The notes under the pieces: model-generated
Seen by the model: only the letters and a program-made list of their open reading frames with translations
Databases searched by the model: none
What the model was told of the DNA's origin: nothing
Program-made: the position numbers and the translations under genes
NCBI GenBank assembly: GCA_035506295.1
Contig: DATJPR010000233.1
Coordinates: 1-6,643 of the forward strand
Length of the DNA stretch: 6,643 bases
Direction: 5' to 3'
DNA from: DATJPR01 sp035506295
GTDB taxonomy: Bacteria; Bacteroidota; Ignavibacteria; UBA10030; UBA6906
Part shown: positions 1 through 6,399 of the stretch, in pieces
Position numbering within the stretch: the stretch's first letter is position 1
Layout: the number at the start of each line of letters is the position of its first letter

Positions 1-145
1 AATGCCAGGGAATTTCTCACGGGAGGGTGAGTGTTGTACGATAGTCGCCTTCTCCGGCATCGGTTGGATAGCGCGGTAGTCAAGCGCCGGGTACCCTCAT
101 CGTAGTCATTCTTTCCTTCCGGCATAACCAGATCTGAGGTAGATA
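1..145. other. Leader region upstream of the efflux operon
   Basis: No complete gene is visible here. In frame 1 an open stretch ends at a TGA at 28-30 and could be the last nine codons of an upstream gene, but it is too short to judge. The stretch must hold the operon's promoter unless the operon is read through from upstream, yet I find no convincing -35/-10 pair. GGGTACCC at 89-96 is a perfect 8-base palindrome, and TCCGGCAT occurs twice (53-60 and 118-125). Either could be an operator half, but both are short enough to arise by chance. A regulator gene such as TetR often sits upstream of this kind of operon; none is visible inside the window. Confidence 0.5.
136..140 (+). promoter_or_regulatory. 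Ribosome binding site of the outer membrane factor gene
   Basis: GAGGT lies five bases before the ATG at 146. This supports the chosen start, which is also the one that yields a complete signal peptide. Confidence 0.6.
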
Positions 146-1714
146 ATGTCCAAATTCTCCAACGTTTTCGTTGGGTTAATGATTATTGCATTCGGGGTTC
201 AACATTCGGCGGGCCAGGAAAACGCCGAGCCCGACAGCGCGCTCCGGGCGATCCTTGAAAAACTGCCCGGCGCCACGCTGACCCTGCAGCAGGCACAGGG
301 ATCGGCGATTGAAAACGCCACGTCGCTTCATCGGGCGGACGCCGTGTTGCAGGGGGCCGACGCTGTCGTCCGGAGGGAGTCCGGGTACTTCGATCCTCAG
401 TTGTTCTTTTCCCTGAACTATACGGATCAGAAGCTCCCGACAGCGTCGTTCTTCTCAGGTGCTCCGGTTCTTTCCACCCAGCAAACGACGACCCAGACAG
501 GTTTGAGCATGAATCTGCCGACAGGGACGGAGCTCCAGCTGTCGCTCAACACGACGCGCCTTGGAACGAATTCGACGTTTGCGTTTCTCAATCCGGAATT
601 CGATGCGTTCGGGATGCTGACGCTTCGACAGCCTCTCCTCGGAGGATTCATGGTCAGCGCGCGCAAACGCCTGCGCCAGGCAGAAATGCAATCGGAGGGG
701 GAGAAGAATCGATATGACCAGCAGGTGCTCGGCGTCCGGAGCGATGTCGAGCAGCTCTACTGGGACCTCTATAGCGCCGAACGCGACTATGCCGTGGAAA
801 CGCTGAGTCGGAATCGGGCAGCCGCTTTTCTGAACGAGACCGAACTCCGGGCGAAGGCGGGACTCGTCGGCCCGGATCAGGTCGCTAATGCACGCACATT
901 TCTCGCTCAACAGGAGATACTCCTTCTCGACCGCGAGGAGTCACTCGACCAGGTCTCCGATCGCCTCGCCGTGCTCATCGGGAATCGGCCTTCGGGTCAA
1001 GCGGCGCGCTTCCGCACCGTGGACGATCCGCCTGTGGGCGGGCCCGTCGGCCCTGTGGATTCCCTCGTACGACTGGCGACGGAAAACAACCTCGATCTGA
1101 GGGCGGCGCAAAGGGATATTGACGCTGCGACAGCGCTCTCCGACGCAGCCCGATGGGAAGCATTGCCGAGTGTCGACCTGGTGGGTTCGTTGGGCGGGAG
1201 CGGACTCGGCGGTCGTACGCAGGATGTCATCTTCGGAACGGACACTCTCCGCATCGCCGCGGCCCCGGGCTTTTCGGATGCTTTCAACCAGGTCTATCAC
1301 CGTGACTTTCCGAATTGGAGCCTCGGCGTTCAAGTCACCTTCCCGATCGGTCTACGGAGCGGCATGGCCGAGAAGGATCGGCTGGATGCGGACGTCGTAG
1401 GCGCCCAGCAGTCGTTGATCGAAAAGTCACGACTTCTGGAGCAACAGGTGCGTGCGGTGTGCCGCGATCTGGAACGCGGCCGTCATCGTCTCGACGTCGT
1501 CCGTGAAGGAGTCGCGGCGGCGCAGGAACAGGTGAGGATCGGCATCATCGAGTTTCGCAACGGCCGGACGACGGCGTTCGAGCTGGTTCGGCTCGGTGAG
1601 GATCTTGCGGTTGCAGAACAGCGGTATTATCAGGAGCGCGTCCGCACCGCGAAGGCGGCTGCGGCGTTGCACGCGCTCACATCAGGATCGTATCAAGGAG
1701 GAGGCACGCTATGA
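146..1714 (+). CDS. TolC-family outer membrane efflux protein
   Basis: This 522-residue protein is the outer membrane exit duct of the tripartite pump encoded by the operon. Residues 1-23 look like a Sec signal peptide: a basic start, a hydrophobic core at 8-17 and a likely cleavage after SAG at 21-23. No lipobox cysteine is present, so it is not a NodT-type lipoprotein. Two outer-membrane-efflux repeats follow, roughly 45-280 and 302-512. Typical landmarks are RQPLLGGF (161-168), which ends the first beta segment, the long helical stretch 172-280, and NWSLGVQVTFPIG (390-402) before the second helical stretch. The end, around FRNGRTTAFELVRLGEDLAV, matches the usual helix of the second repeat. 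A Gly/Pro-rich linker (about 293-304) joins the halves. At 522 residues it is somewhat longer than E. coli TolC. It is first in the operon and its end overlaps the adaptor gene. Family assignment is firm; substrate is unknown. Confidence 0.95.
   Translation: MSKFSNVFVGLMIIAFGVQHSAGQENAEPDSALRAILEKLPGATLTLQQAQGSAIENATSLHRADAVLQGADAVVRRESGYFDPQLFFSLNYTDQKLPTASFFSGAPVLSTQQTTTQTGLSMNLPTGTELQLSLNTTRLGTNSTFAFLNPEFDAFGMLTLRQPLLGGFMVSARKRLRQAEMQSEGEKNRYDQQVLGVRSDVEQLYWDLYSAERDYAVETLSRNRAAAFLNETELRAKAGLVGPDQVANARTFLAQQEILLLDREESLDQVSDRLAVLIGNRPSGQAARFRTVDDPPVGGPVGPVDSLVRLATENNLDLRAAQRDIDAATALSDAARWEALPSVDLVGSLGGSGLGGRTQDVIFGTDTLRIAAAPGFSDAFNQVYHRDFPNWSLGVQVTFPIGLRSGMAEKDRLDADVVGAQQSLIEKSRLLEQQVRAVCRDLERGRHRLDVVREGVAAAQEQVRIGIIEFRNGRTTAFELVRLGEDLAVAEQRYYQERVRTAKAAAALHALTSGSYQGGGTL
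1695..1704 (+). promoter_or_regulatory. Strong ribosome binding site of the adaptor gene
   Basis: AAGGAGGAGG lies inside the last codons of the outer membrane factor gene, six bases before the ATG at 1711. It is the strongest Shine-Dalgarno sequence in the window. Together with the ATGA overlap (1711-1714) it suggests coupled and efficient translation of the adaptor. Confidence 0.8.
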
Positions 1715-2787
1715 CGAAGGCGATGGTGTTTCAGGTTATGGGTAGCGTGATCCTTCTCGGGATCGCGCAAGGAGTCACGGGATGCTCGGGACAGCCTTCC
1801 GAGGCGGGGCGTTTCTCGATGCCACCGATGCCCGTCGAAGTTGCCCGCGCGGAAGTTCGCCCGGTGGAAGACCGGTTCGAAGCCATCGGGGACATCGAGG
1901 CGAACGATGCGATCACCGTCGTCTCGGAAATCGATGCGGTCGTGAAAAGCCTCCCCTTCAAGGAAGGGAGTTTGATCCGCAAGGGGGACGTGATCGCGCA
2001 ACTGGACGACGCCCAGCGTGCCGCGGAGGTCGCGCGCGCCGAGGCGCTCGAGGCGCAGAGTCACTCGACCTACGAACGTGTCAAGGCGATCGTCGATCAG
2101 CATGCCGGATCGCAACAGGACCTTGACGATGCGGCCGCAGGCCTCAAGGTCGCCGATGCGAACCTTGCGTTGGCCCGGGCGCAGCTCGCAAAGACGCGTA
2201 TCACCGCACCGTTTGATGGCATTGTCGGGGCGCGCCGGATCAGCGCAGGAACGTTCCTTCGCGCCGGCCAAACGATTACCGAGCTCGCGGACATCAAAGC
2301 CATGCGGGTCACGTTTTCGGCGCCTGAACGGTATCTTGCGGATCTGCGGCAGGGAGCAGAAGTGCGCATCTCGACGATCGTCAACACGCAAGCGACTTTG
2401 AGCGGATCGATCATCGCGGTGGACCCCGTGCTCGACCCGGGCACTCGGACCGCGCGCGTCGTCGCGAAGGTCAACAATCCGGGAGGCCAGCTCCGTCCGG
2501 GAATGTCGGCTGCCGTCTCCGCGGTTCTCGGCCGGCGGCCGAATGCCATCACCATCCCCTCGGAGGCCGTCTTTGCGAATGGGAACCAATCGTTTGTCTA
2601 TGCCGTATCGCGCGATAGCACGGCGACCCGCGTCCCGGTCGCCCTGGGCACCCGGCTCGCAGACGTGGTGGAGGTGGTGCACGGACTCGATGCCGGTCAG
2701 GTCGTTGTCCGCGCCGGTCACCAGAAACTGTTTGATGGGGCACGCGTCATGCCGGTGAGCGATCAACCCGTCGCCGCGCAACACTAA
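1711..2787 (+). CDS. RND efflux periplasmic adaptor (membrane fusion protein), lipoprotein
   Basis: This 358-residue protein is the AcrA/MexA-type adaptor linking the pump to the outer membrane duct. The N terminus has a hydrophobic stretch (about 9-19) and a lipobox VTGC, predicting lipidation at Cys25 and inner-membrane anchoring. Domain order is as expected: first lipoyl half about 58-98 (with VVKSLPFKEGSLIRKGD), alpha-helical hairpin 99-164, second lipoyl half from APFDGIVG (166-173) to about 193, beta-barrel about 195-272 ending in LRPGMSAAV (261-269), and membrane-proximal domain from TIPSEAVF (281-288) onward. The hairpin tip carries R123-x3-I127-x6-S134, matching the R-x3-L-x6-S motif that contacts TolC-type ducts. 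By recalled alignment with AcrA the hairpin is about 14 residues shorter, seven in each arm. The start codon overlaps the stop of the preceding gene (ATGA). Family certain; substrate unknown. Confidence 0.95.
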   Translation: MTKAMVFQVMGSVILLGIAQGVTGCSGQPSEAGRFSMPPMPVEVARAEVRPVEDRFEAIGDIEANDAITVVSEIDAVVKSLPFKEGSLIRKGDVIAQLDDAQRAAEVARAEALEAQSHSTYERVKAIVDQHAGSQQDLDDAAAGLKVADANLALARAQLAKTRITAPFDGIVGARRISAGTFLRAGQTITELADIKAMRVTFSAPERYLADLRQGAEVRISTIVNTQATLSGSIIAVDPVLDPGTRTARVVAKVNNPGGQLRPGMSAAVSAVLGRRPNAITIPSEAVFANGNQSFVYAVSRDSTATRVPVALGTRLADVVEVVHGLDAGQVVVRAGHQKLFDGARVMPVSDQPVAAQH

Positions 2788-2788
2788 C

Positions 2789-2794
2789 GATGAG
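2789..2794 (+). promoter_or_regulatory. Weak ribosome binding site of the RND pump gene
   Basis: GATGAG in the 13-base gap is the only Shine-Dalgarno-like sequence before the ATG at 2801 and is poor compared with the adaptor site. Pump translation may depend on ribosomes finishing the adaptor. The start at 2801 is well supported, because MKLSQVAIRRPVFA is the standard N terminus of this pump family. Confidence 0.4.
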
Positions 2795-2800
2795 ACATCC

Positions 2801-5800
2801 ATGAAATTGAGCCAAGTTGCCATCCGACGACCGGTCTTCGCCGCGGTCATGAGTCTTGCCATTCTCCTGTTTGGACTCATCGCCTTTCTTCGGTTGCCCG
2901 TGCGCGAATATCCGGATATCGATCCGCCGATTATCTCCGTGGTGACGACCTATCGCGGCGCAAGCCCGAACGTTATTGAAACAGAAGTCACCAATGTCCT
3001 CGAGGAGCAATTCGCAACCTTGCAGGGGGTCAAGACGATCCAGTCCTCGAGCAAGGAAGAGGGCTCGGTCATCACGATCGAGTTCGAGTTGAACCGGAAC
3101 GTCGACGAAGCCGCCAACGACGTGCGCGAACGTGTCTCGCGCGTGCGAGGCGTCCTTCCCCGGGAGATCGACGACCCGACGATATCAAAAGTGGATGCCA
3201 ACGCACAAGCGGTCATGTGGCTTGCGTTGTCCAGCGAGCACCACTCGGGGCTCGAGCTGACCGATGTGGCAGACCAGGTGTTGAAGGACCGGCTGCAGCG
3301 CGTGCCCGGCGTGGGTTCGGTGATTCTTGGCGGCGAGCGTCGATACGCGATGCGCGTGTGGCTTGATCCCCTGCGACTGGCCGCGCACGGCATGACGACG
3401 CAGGATGTGGAGGACGCCGTAAGGCAGGAAAATGCCGAGATCCCCAGCGGCCGTGTGGAAGGGAAGGAGAGGGAATTCGTCGTTCGCACGAACGGGGAAC
3501 TGGCCACAGCGGACGAGTTCGGCTCGATCATCGTATCCAGGAAGGGGGACGACATCGTTCGCCTTCGGGACGTGGCTCAGGTTGCGGTAGGACCGGCGGA
3601 TGACCGCACCGCCGTGCGCTATAACGGGCAGCAGGCGATCGGGCTCGGGATCGTCAAGCAGTCGAAAGCCAGCACCGTCGATGTTGCCGCCGCGGTGAAA
3701 GCCGCGCTTCCGGATCTTGTGAAGCTTCTGCCACAAGGGATGAAACTCGATATCGCGTACGATTCCTCCACCTTCATCCTGGATTCGATTCATGAGGTCC
3801 AGCAGACGCTGATCATTGCGATCTGCCTGGTCGTGCTCGTCGTTCTTCTCTTCCTGAAGAGCATGCGCGCGACAACCATTCCGACCCTGGCCATTCCGGT
3901 ATCGATCATCGGCGCGCTCGCGGCCGCGTACTTCGCCGGGTTTACGCTCAATATCCTGACGTTGCTCGGGCTGGTCCTCGCCATCGGGCTTGTCGTCGAC
4001 GACGCGATCGTCGTGCTCGAGAACGTCTATCGACACATGGAGATGGGCAAGAACCGCGTCAAGGCGGCGTTCGACGGGAGCAACGAAATCGGATTCGCCG
4101 TTGTCGCGACTACGGTGGCGCTGGTGGCCGTCTTCATTCCGCTCGCGTTTCTCACCGGCTCGGTCGGACGCCTGTTCAACGAATTCGGGATGACGGTTGC
4201 CGTGGCGGTCCTGATCTCGGGGTTCGTGGCGCTGACATTGACGCCGATGCTGACGTCGAAGATCCTCAAGCCTCTCCATCATACGAGCAATAGCTGGGCG
4301 TCGAGGTCCTTCGACGCGTTCTTCGACGGCCTGAACAAGATCTACGCGAAAGTGCTGCGCGGATCGCTCCGCCGTCCAAAGACGATGGTTGCCGCCGCCG
4401 TTCTCGCAGTCGCCCTCAGCCTCGTGATCTTCCGATTGCTTCCGAGCGAGCTCGTGCCCATCGAGGATCGGGGTTACGGCTTCGGTGTGGTGATGGCGCC
4501 GGAGGGATCGACCTTGAATTACACCGACGCGTACATGCGACAGGTCGAGCAGCGCTTGCTGGCGCGGCCGGATGTGCGTGCGGTGTTTTCCGCGACAGGC
4601 CTCGGGTTCGAGGGGCCGGGGGCGGTGACCGACGGGTTTATGTTCATGGCGCTCAAACCCCGGAATGAACGCGCGAAGTCACAGCAGGAGATCGTCAGGG
4701 AACTGTTCCCGCAGCTCATCAGCATTCCGGGCGTCCTTGCCTTCGTCGTCAACCCGCCGAGCATCGGCGGCGACGTGAACTCCAGCCCGGTGGAATACGT
4801 GCTGGAAGGTGACAGCTATGACGATTTGAGCCGCGGGGTCGGCATCATGATGGGCGAAGCGTCCAAAATGGGTTATCTGCTGAACCTCAATTCCGACCTC
4901 CATCTCAACAAACCGCAGTTGGATCTTGCCGTCGATCGCGACCGTGCCTCGGCGCTGGGCGTCTCGGTGTCGGACATCGGCTCGACGCTCGAGACGTTGC
5001 TCGGCGGTCGGGTCGTCACCAATTTCAAGCGCGGGACGAAACAGTATGATGTGATCCTTCAGATGAAGGCGGCCGACCGCTCAACACCCGAGGTGATCAA
5101 GGATGTGTATGTCCGGTCGGCGGGCGGGCTGGTTCAGCTTGCGAACCTGGTCCGCGTCAACGAAACGGTGGCGCCGAAGGAGCTGAACCATTTCAACCGC
5201 GTGCGGTCCGCCACGATCACGGCGAATCTCGCGCCGGGCGCAACGGTGGGGCAGGCGCTTGACGATCTCGACCATATCATGGAAAAGAAACTCCCCCCGG
5301 GGCTGAAGCGGGAATTCGCCGGACAGTCTCTCGAGTACAAGACCTCGAATTCGGGACTGTATTTGATGTTCCTCCTGGCAATTGTCTTCATCTTTCTTGT
5401 TCTCTCGGCACAGTTCGAAAGCTTCATCCATCCCTTGACGATCCTGCTTTCGGTGCCGCTGGCGGTGTTCGGCGCGCTCCTGACGCTCTTTGTGTTTCGC
5501 CAGAGTTTGAACATCTATTCGCAGATCGGACTCATCATGCTGATCGGTCTGGTGACAAAGAACGCCATCCTCATCGTGGAATTCGCAAATCAGCTCCGAA
5601 GCCGGGGGAGCAACGTTGTGGATGCGGTGATCGAAGCGGCCACCATTCGATTGCGGCCGATCCTCATGACATCGTTCGCGACGATCTTCGGCGTGCTGCC
5701 GATCGCCATCGGCCTCGGCGCCGGCGGGGAGTCGCGTCAGCCGCTTGGATTGGCGGTTGCAGGCGGGTTGTTCTTCTCGACGTTTCTGACGCTGGTGATC

Positions 5801-5938
5801 GTGCCGACGGTGTACACGATGCTTGCGCGGTTCACGAAAGCAAGTGCGGCAGGAGCGGATGGGGAAGGGGAAGAATTCACGCCTGAGGATTTTGAACGGG
5901 GAAAAGAGTTCGCCGGCCACGCTGCGGTCGTGAAGTAA
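2801..5938 (+). CDS. RND multidrug-type efflux pump, inner-membrane permease (AcrB/MexB-like, HAE1-type)
   Basis: This 1045-residue proton-driven antiporter is the energised part of the tripartite pump. The length and layout are those of the AcrB family: TM1 about 10-30, periplasmic loop about 34-335, TM2-TM6 about 336-486, TM7 about 526-546, second periplasmic loop about 548-850, TM8-TM12 about 852-1008. The proton relay is complete: D400 and D401 in GLVVDDAIVVLENV (TM4), K920 in GLVTKNAILIVEFA (TM10), and R950 and T957 in RLRPILMTS. The switch loop is present around GLGFEGPG (600-607). By recalled alignment F596, F603 and F615 match AcrB F610, F617 and F628, while AcrB F615 and F178 correspond to L601 and G177, so the binding pocket is only partly AcrB-like. 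Neither heavy-metal (CusA-type) nor SecDF features are seen. A hydrophilic tail (about 1012-1045) is rich in Glu, Gly and Ala. Drug, solvent or lipid-like substrates are possible; the sequence does not decide. Confidence 0.95.
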   Translation: MKLSQVAIRRPVFAAVMSLAILLFGLIAFLRLPVREYPDIDPPIISVVTTYRGASPNVIETEVTNVLEEQFATLQGVKTIQSSSKEEGSVITIEFELNRNVDEAANDVRERVSRVRGVLPREIDDPTISKVDANAQAVMWLALSSEHHSGLELTDVADQVLKDRLQRVPGVGSVILGGERRYAMRVWLDPLRLAAHGMTTQDVEDAVRQENAEIPSGRVEGKEREFVVRTNGELATADEFGSIIVSRKGDDIVRLRDVAQVAVGPADDRTAVRYNGQQAIGLGIVKQSKASTVDVAAAVKAALPDLVKLLPQGMKLDIAYDSSTFILDSIHEVQQTLIIAICLVVLVVLLFLKSMRATTIPTLAIPVSIIGALAAAYFAGFTLNILTLLGLVLAIGLVVDDAIVVLENVYRHMEMGKNRVKAAFDGSNEIGFAVVATTVALVAVFIPLAFLTGSVGRLFNEFGMTVAVAVLISGFVALTLTPMLTSKILKPLHHTSNSWASRSFDAFFDGLNKIYAKVLRGSLRRPKTMVAAAVLAVALSLVIFRLLPSELVPIEDRGYGFGVVMAPEGSTLNYTDAYMRQVEQRLLARPDVRAVFSATGLGFEGPGAVTDGFMFMALKPRNERAKSQQEIVRELFPQLISIPGVLAFVVNPPSIGGDVNSSPVEYVLEGDSYDDLSRGVGIMMGEASKMGYLLNLNSDLHLNKPQLDLAVDRDRASALGVSVSDIGSTLETLLGGRVVTNFKRGTKQYDVILQMKAADRSTPEVIKDVYVRSAGGLVQLANLVRVNETVAPKELNHFNRVRSATITANLAPGATVGQALDDLDHIMEKKLPPGLKREFAGQSLEYKTSNSGLYLMFLLAIVFIFLVLSAQFESFIHPLTILLSVPLAVFGALLTLFVFRQSLNIYSQIGLIMLIGLVTKNAILIVEFANQLRSRGSNVVDAVIEAATIRLRPILMTSFATIFGVLPIAIGLGAGGESRQPLGLAVAGGLFFSTFLTLVIVPTVYTMLARFTKASAAGADGEGEEFTPEDFERGKEFAGHAAVVK

Positions 5939-5942
5939 ATCC

Positions 5943-5980
5943 CGACCTCTTTAGTAGGTCGACCGGATCGGTCGACCTAC
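5943..5980. repeat. Palindromic element between convergent genes (possible bidirectional terminator or REP-like repeat)
   Basis: GTAGGTCGACCG (5954-5965) and CGGTCGACCTAC (5969-5980) form a perfect 12-bp stem with a 3-base GAT loop. The self-complementary octamer GGTCGACC occurs in each arm (5957-5964 and 5970-5977). A further CGACCT at 5943-5948 can pair instead with AGGTCG at 5956-5961 across a 7-base loop, so two hairpins exclude each other. It sits 15 bases after the pump stop codon, and its right arm contains the stop codon of the convergent small gene. No T-run follows on either strand, so it is not a textbook Rho-independent terminator, but it may still end transcription or protect the 3' ends. 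A dispersed repeat is the alternative. Confidence 0.75.
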
Positions 5981-6267
5981 CCTGGAAAGGCGGCACGTTG
6001 CTGCCCGGCAAGTGCCGCCATCGCCTCCATCGGTGTAATCACTTCCATCGTCTCGACTTCACTATAGTATCTTCTCCACGGACCGAACCTGGACTCAAAT
6101 TCAGCTTGCGATGACACCTCCCATACGCTGAAACCCACGGCAGGATCGTCCTTGAGGCAGTGCGTCTCCCCGCGAATGCAACTTCTATCCAACTCTCCGC
6201 GCTGCAGTTTCTGACCGAACTCCATCATCCGCATGAGATCGACGCGAACCTTGACCTGAATCAACAT
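5977..6267 (-). CDS. Small hypothetical protein, possible dimeric alpha/beta-barrel (DUF3303-like)
   Basis: A 96-residue protein without signal peptide or membrane segment, so probably cytoplasmic. It reads like a small ferredoxin-fold domain: a first strand MLIQVKVRVD, a helix with FGQKLQRGELD, a central strand with DDPAVGFSVWEVSS (about 40-53), a helix EFESRFGPWRRYY (about 56-68), a last strand EVITPMEA (about 75-82), then a short helix. This pattern fits the dimeric alpha/beta-barrel superfamily and resembles DUF3303-type proteins from memory; no enzymatic residue can be named. The start is supported by AAAGGAA about six bases upstream of the ATG. The gene points towards the efflux operon, with 38 bases between the two stop codons, and its TAG lies within the palindrome. 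The convergent arrangement gives no functional link to the pump. Coding status is likely; family is uncertain. Confidence 0.7.
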   Translation of the reverse strand: MLIQVKVRVDLMRMMEFGQKLQRGELDRSCIRGETHCLKDDPAVGFSVWEVSSQAEFESRFGPWRRYYSEVETMEVITPMEAMAALAGQQRAAFPG

Positions 6268-6399
6268 CTACGGTTCCTTTCGATGTTTTCAAGACCGCCG
6301 CTGGTCCTGTGGTTTCTGGCCTCTCTCCTCTCTCACGATTCGTCCATTGACGATTGTCTACTGACCATTGTCAGTTGGTCTTTCCTTTCCCTGCCCCTT
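6268..6399. other. Intergenic stretch between two - strand genes
   Basis: No coding potential is apparent in these 132 bases. The part near 6274-6280 supplies the ribosome binding site of the 96-residue gene. A pyrimidine tract with two tandem CCTCTCT units lies at 6320-6333, and degenerate CNATTGNC units at 6335-6380. ACTGAC-CATT-GTCAGT (6360-6375) could form a 6-bp hairpin just after the stop of the gene on the right, but no T-run follows on the - strand. No clear promoter was found for the 96-residue gene. Confidence 0.6.
6335..6380. repeat. Degenerate short tandem-like repeats (CNATTGNC units)
   Basis: Similar units follow one another on the + strand: ACGATTCGTC (6335-6344), CCATTGAC (6344-6351), CGATTGTC (6351-6358), CCATTGTC (6365-6372) and a decayed CAGTTGGTC (6372-6380). 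The pair GACGATTGTC (6349-6358) and GACCATTGTC (6363-6372) differs at one base and is spaced by 14. This looks like a decayed simple repeat in a non-coding gap, though so short a set could partly be chance. Confidence 0.4.

Noticed and set aside
34..62. TTGTAC at 34-39 as a -35 element for the operon
   Set aside because: No acceptable -10 box lies 16-18 bases downstream (the sequence there is GGCATC-like), so no promoter is called.
2790..2804. Four-codon mini-ORF (ATG at 2790, TGA at 2802-2804) overlapping the pump start
   Set aside because: It could be a translational coupling device, but such a short frame easily arises by chance and has no ribosome binding site of its own.
1693..2880. 395-codon open frame on the - strand
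   Set aside because: It lies opposite the adaptor gene in a GC-rich region. Its product is rich in Arg, Asp and His with no domain pattern, while the + strand encodes a complete adaptor.
3185..4282. 365-codon open frame on the - strand
   Set aside because: It is antisense to the first half of the pump. The product is a polar Arg/Asp/Gln-rich string typical of the mirror of a GC-rich membrane protein gene.
5081..5920. 279-codon open frame on the - strand
   Set aside because: It is antisense to the last third of the pump, with the same mirrored low-complexity polar composition and no recognisable motif.
5858..5935. Hydrophilic Glu/Gly-rich C-terminal tail of the pump as a fused domain
   Set aside because: It is only about 30 residues with no fold-like pattern. 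Variable charged tails after TM12 are common in this family.
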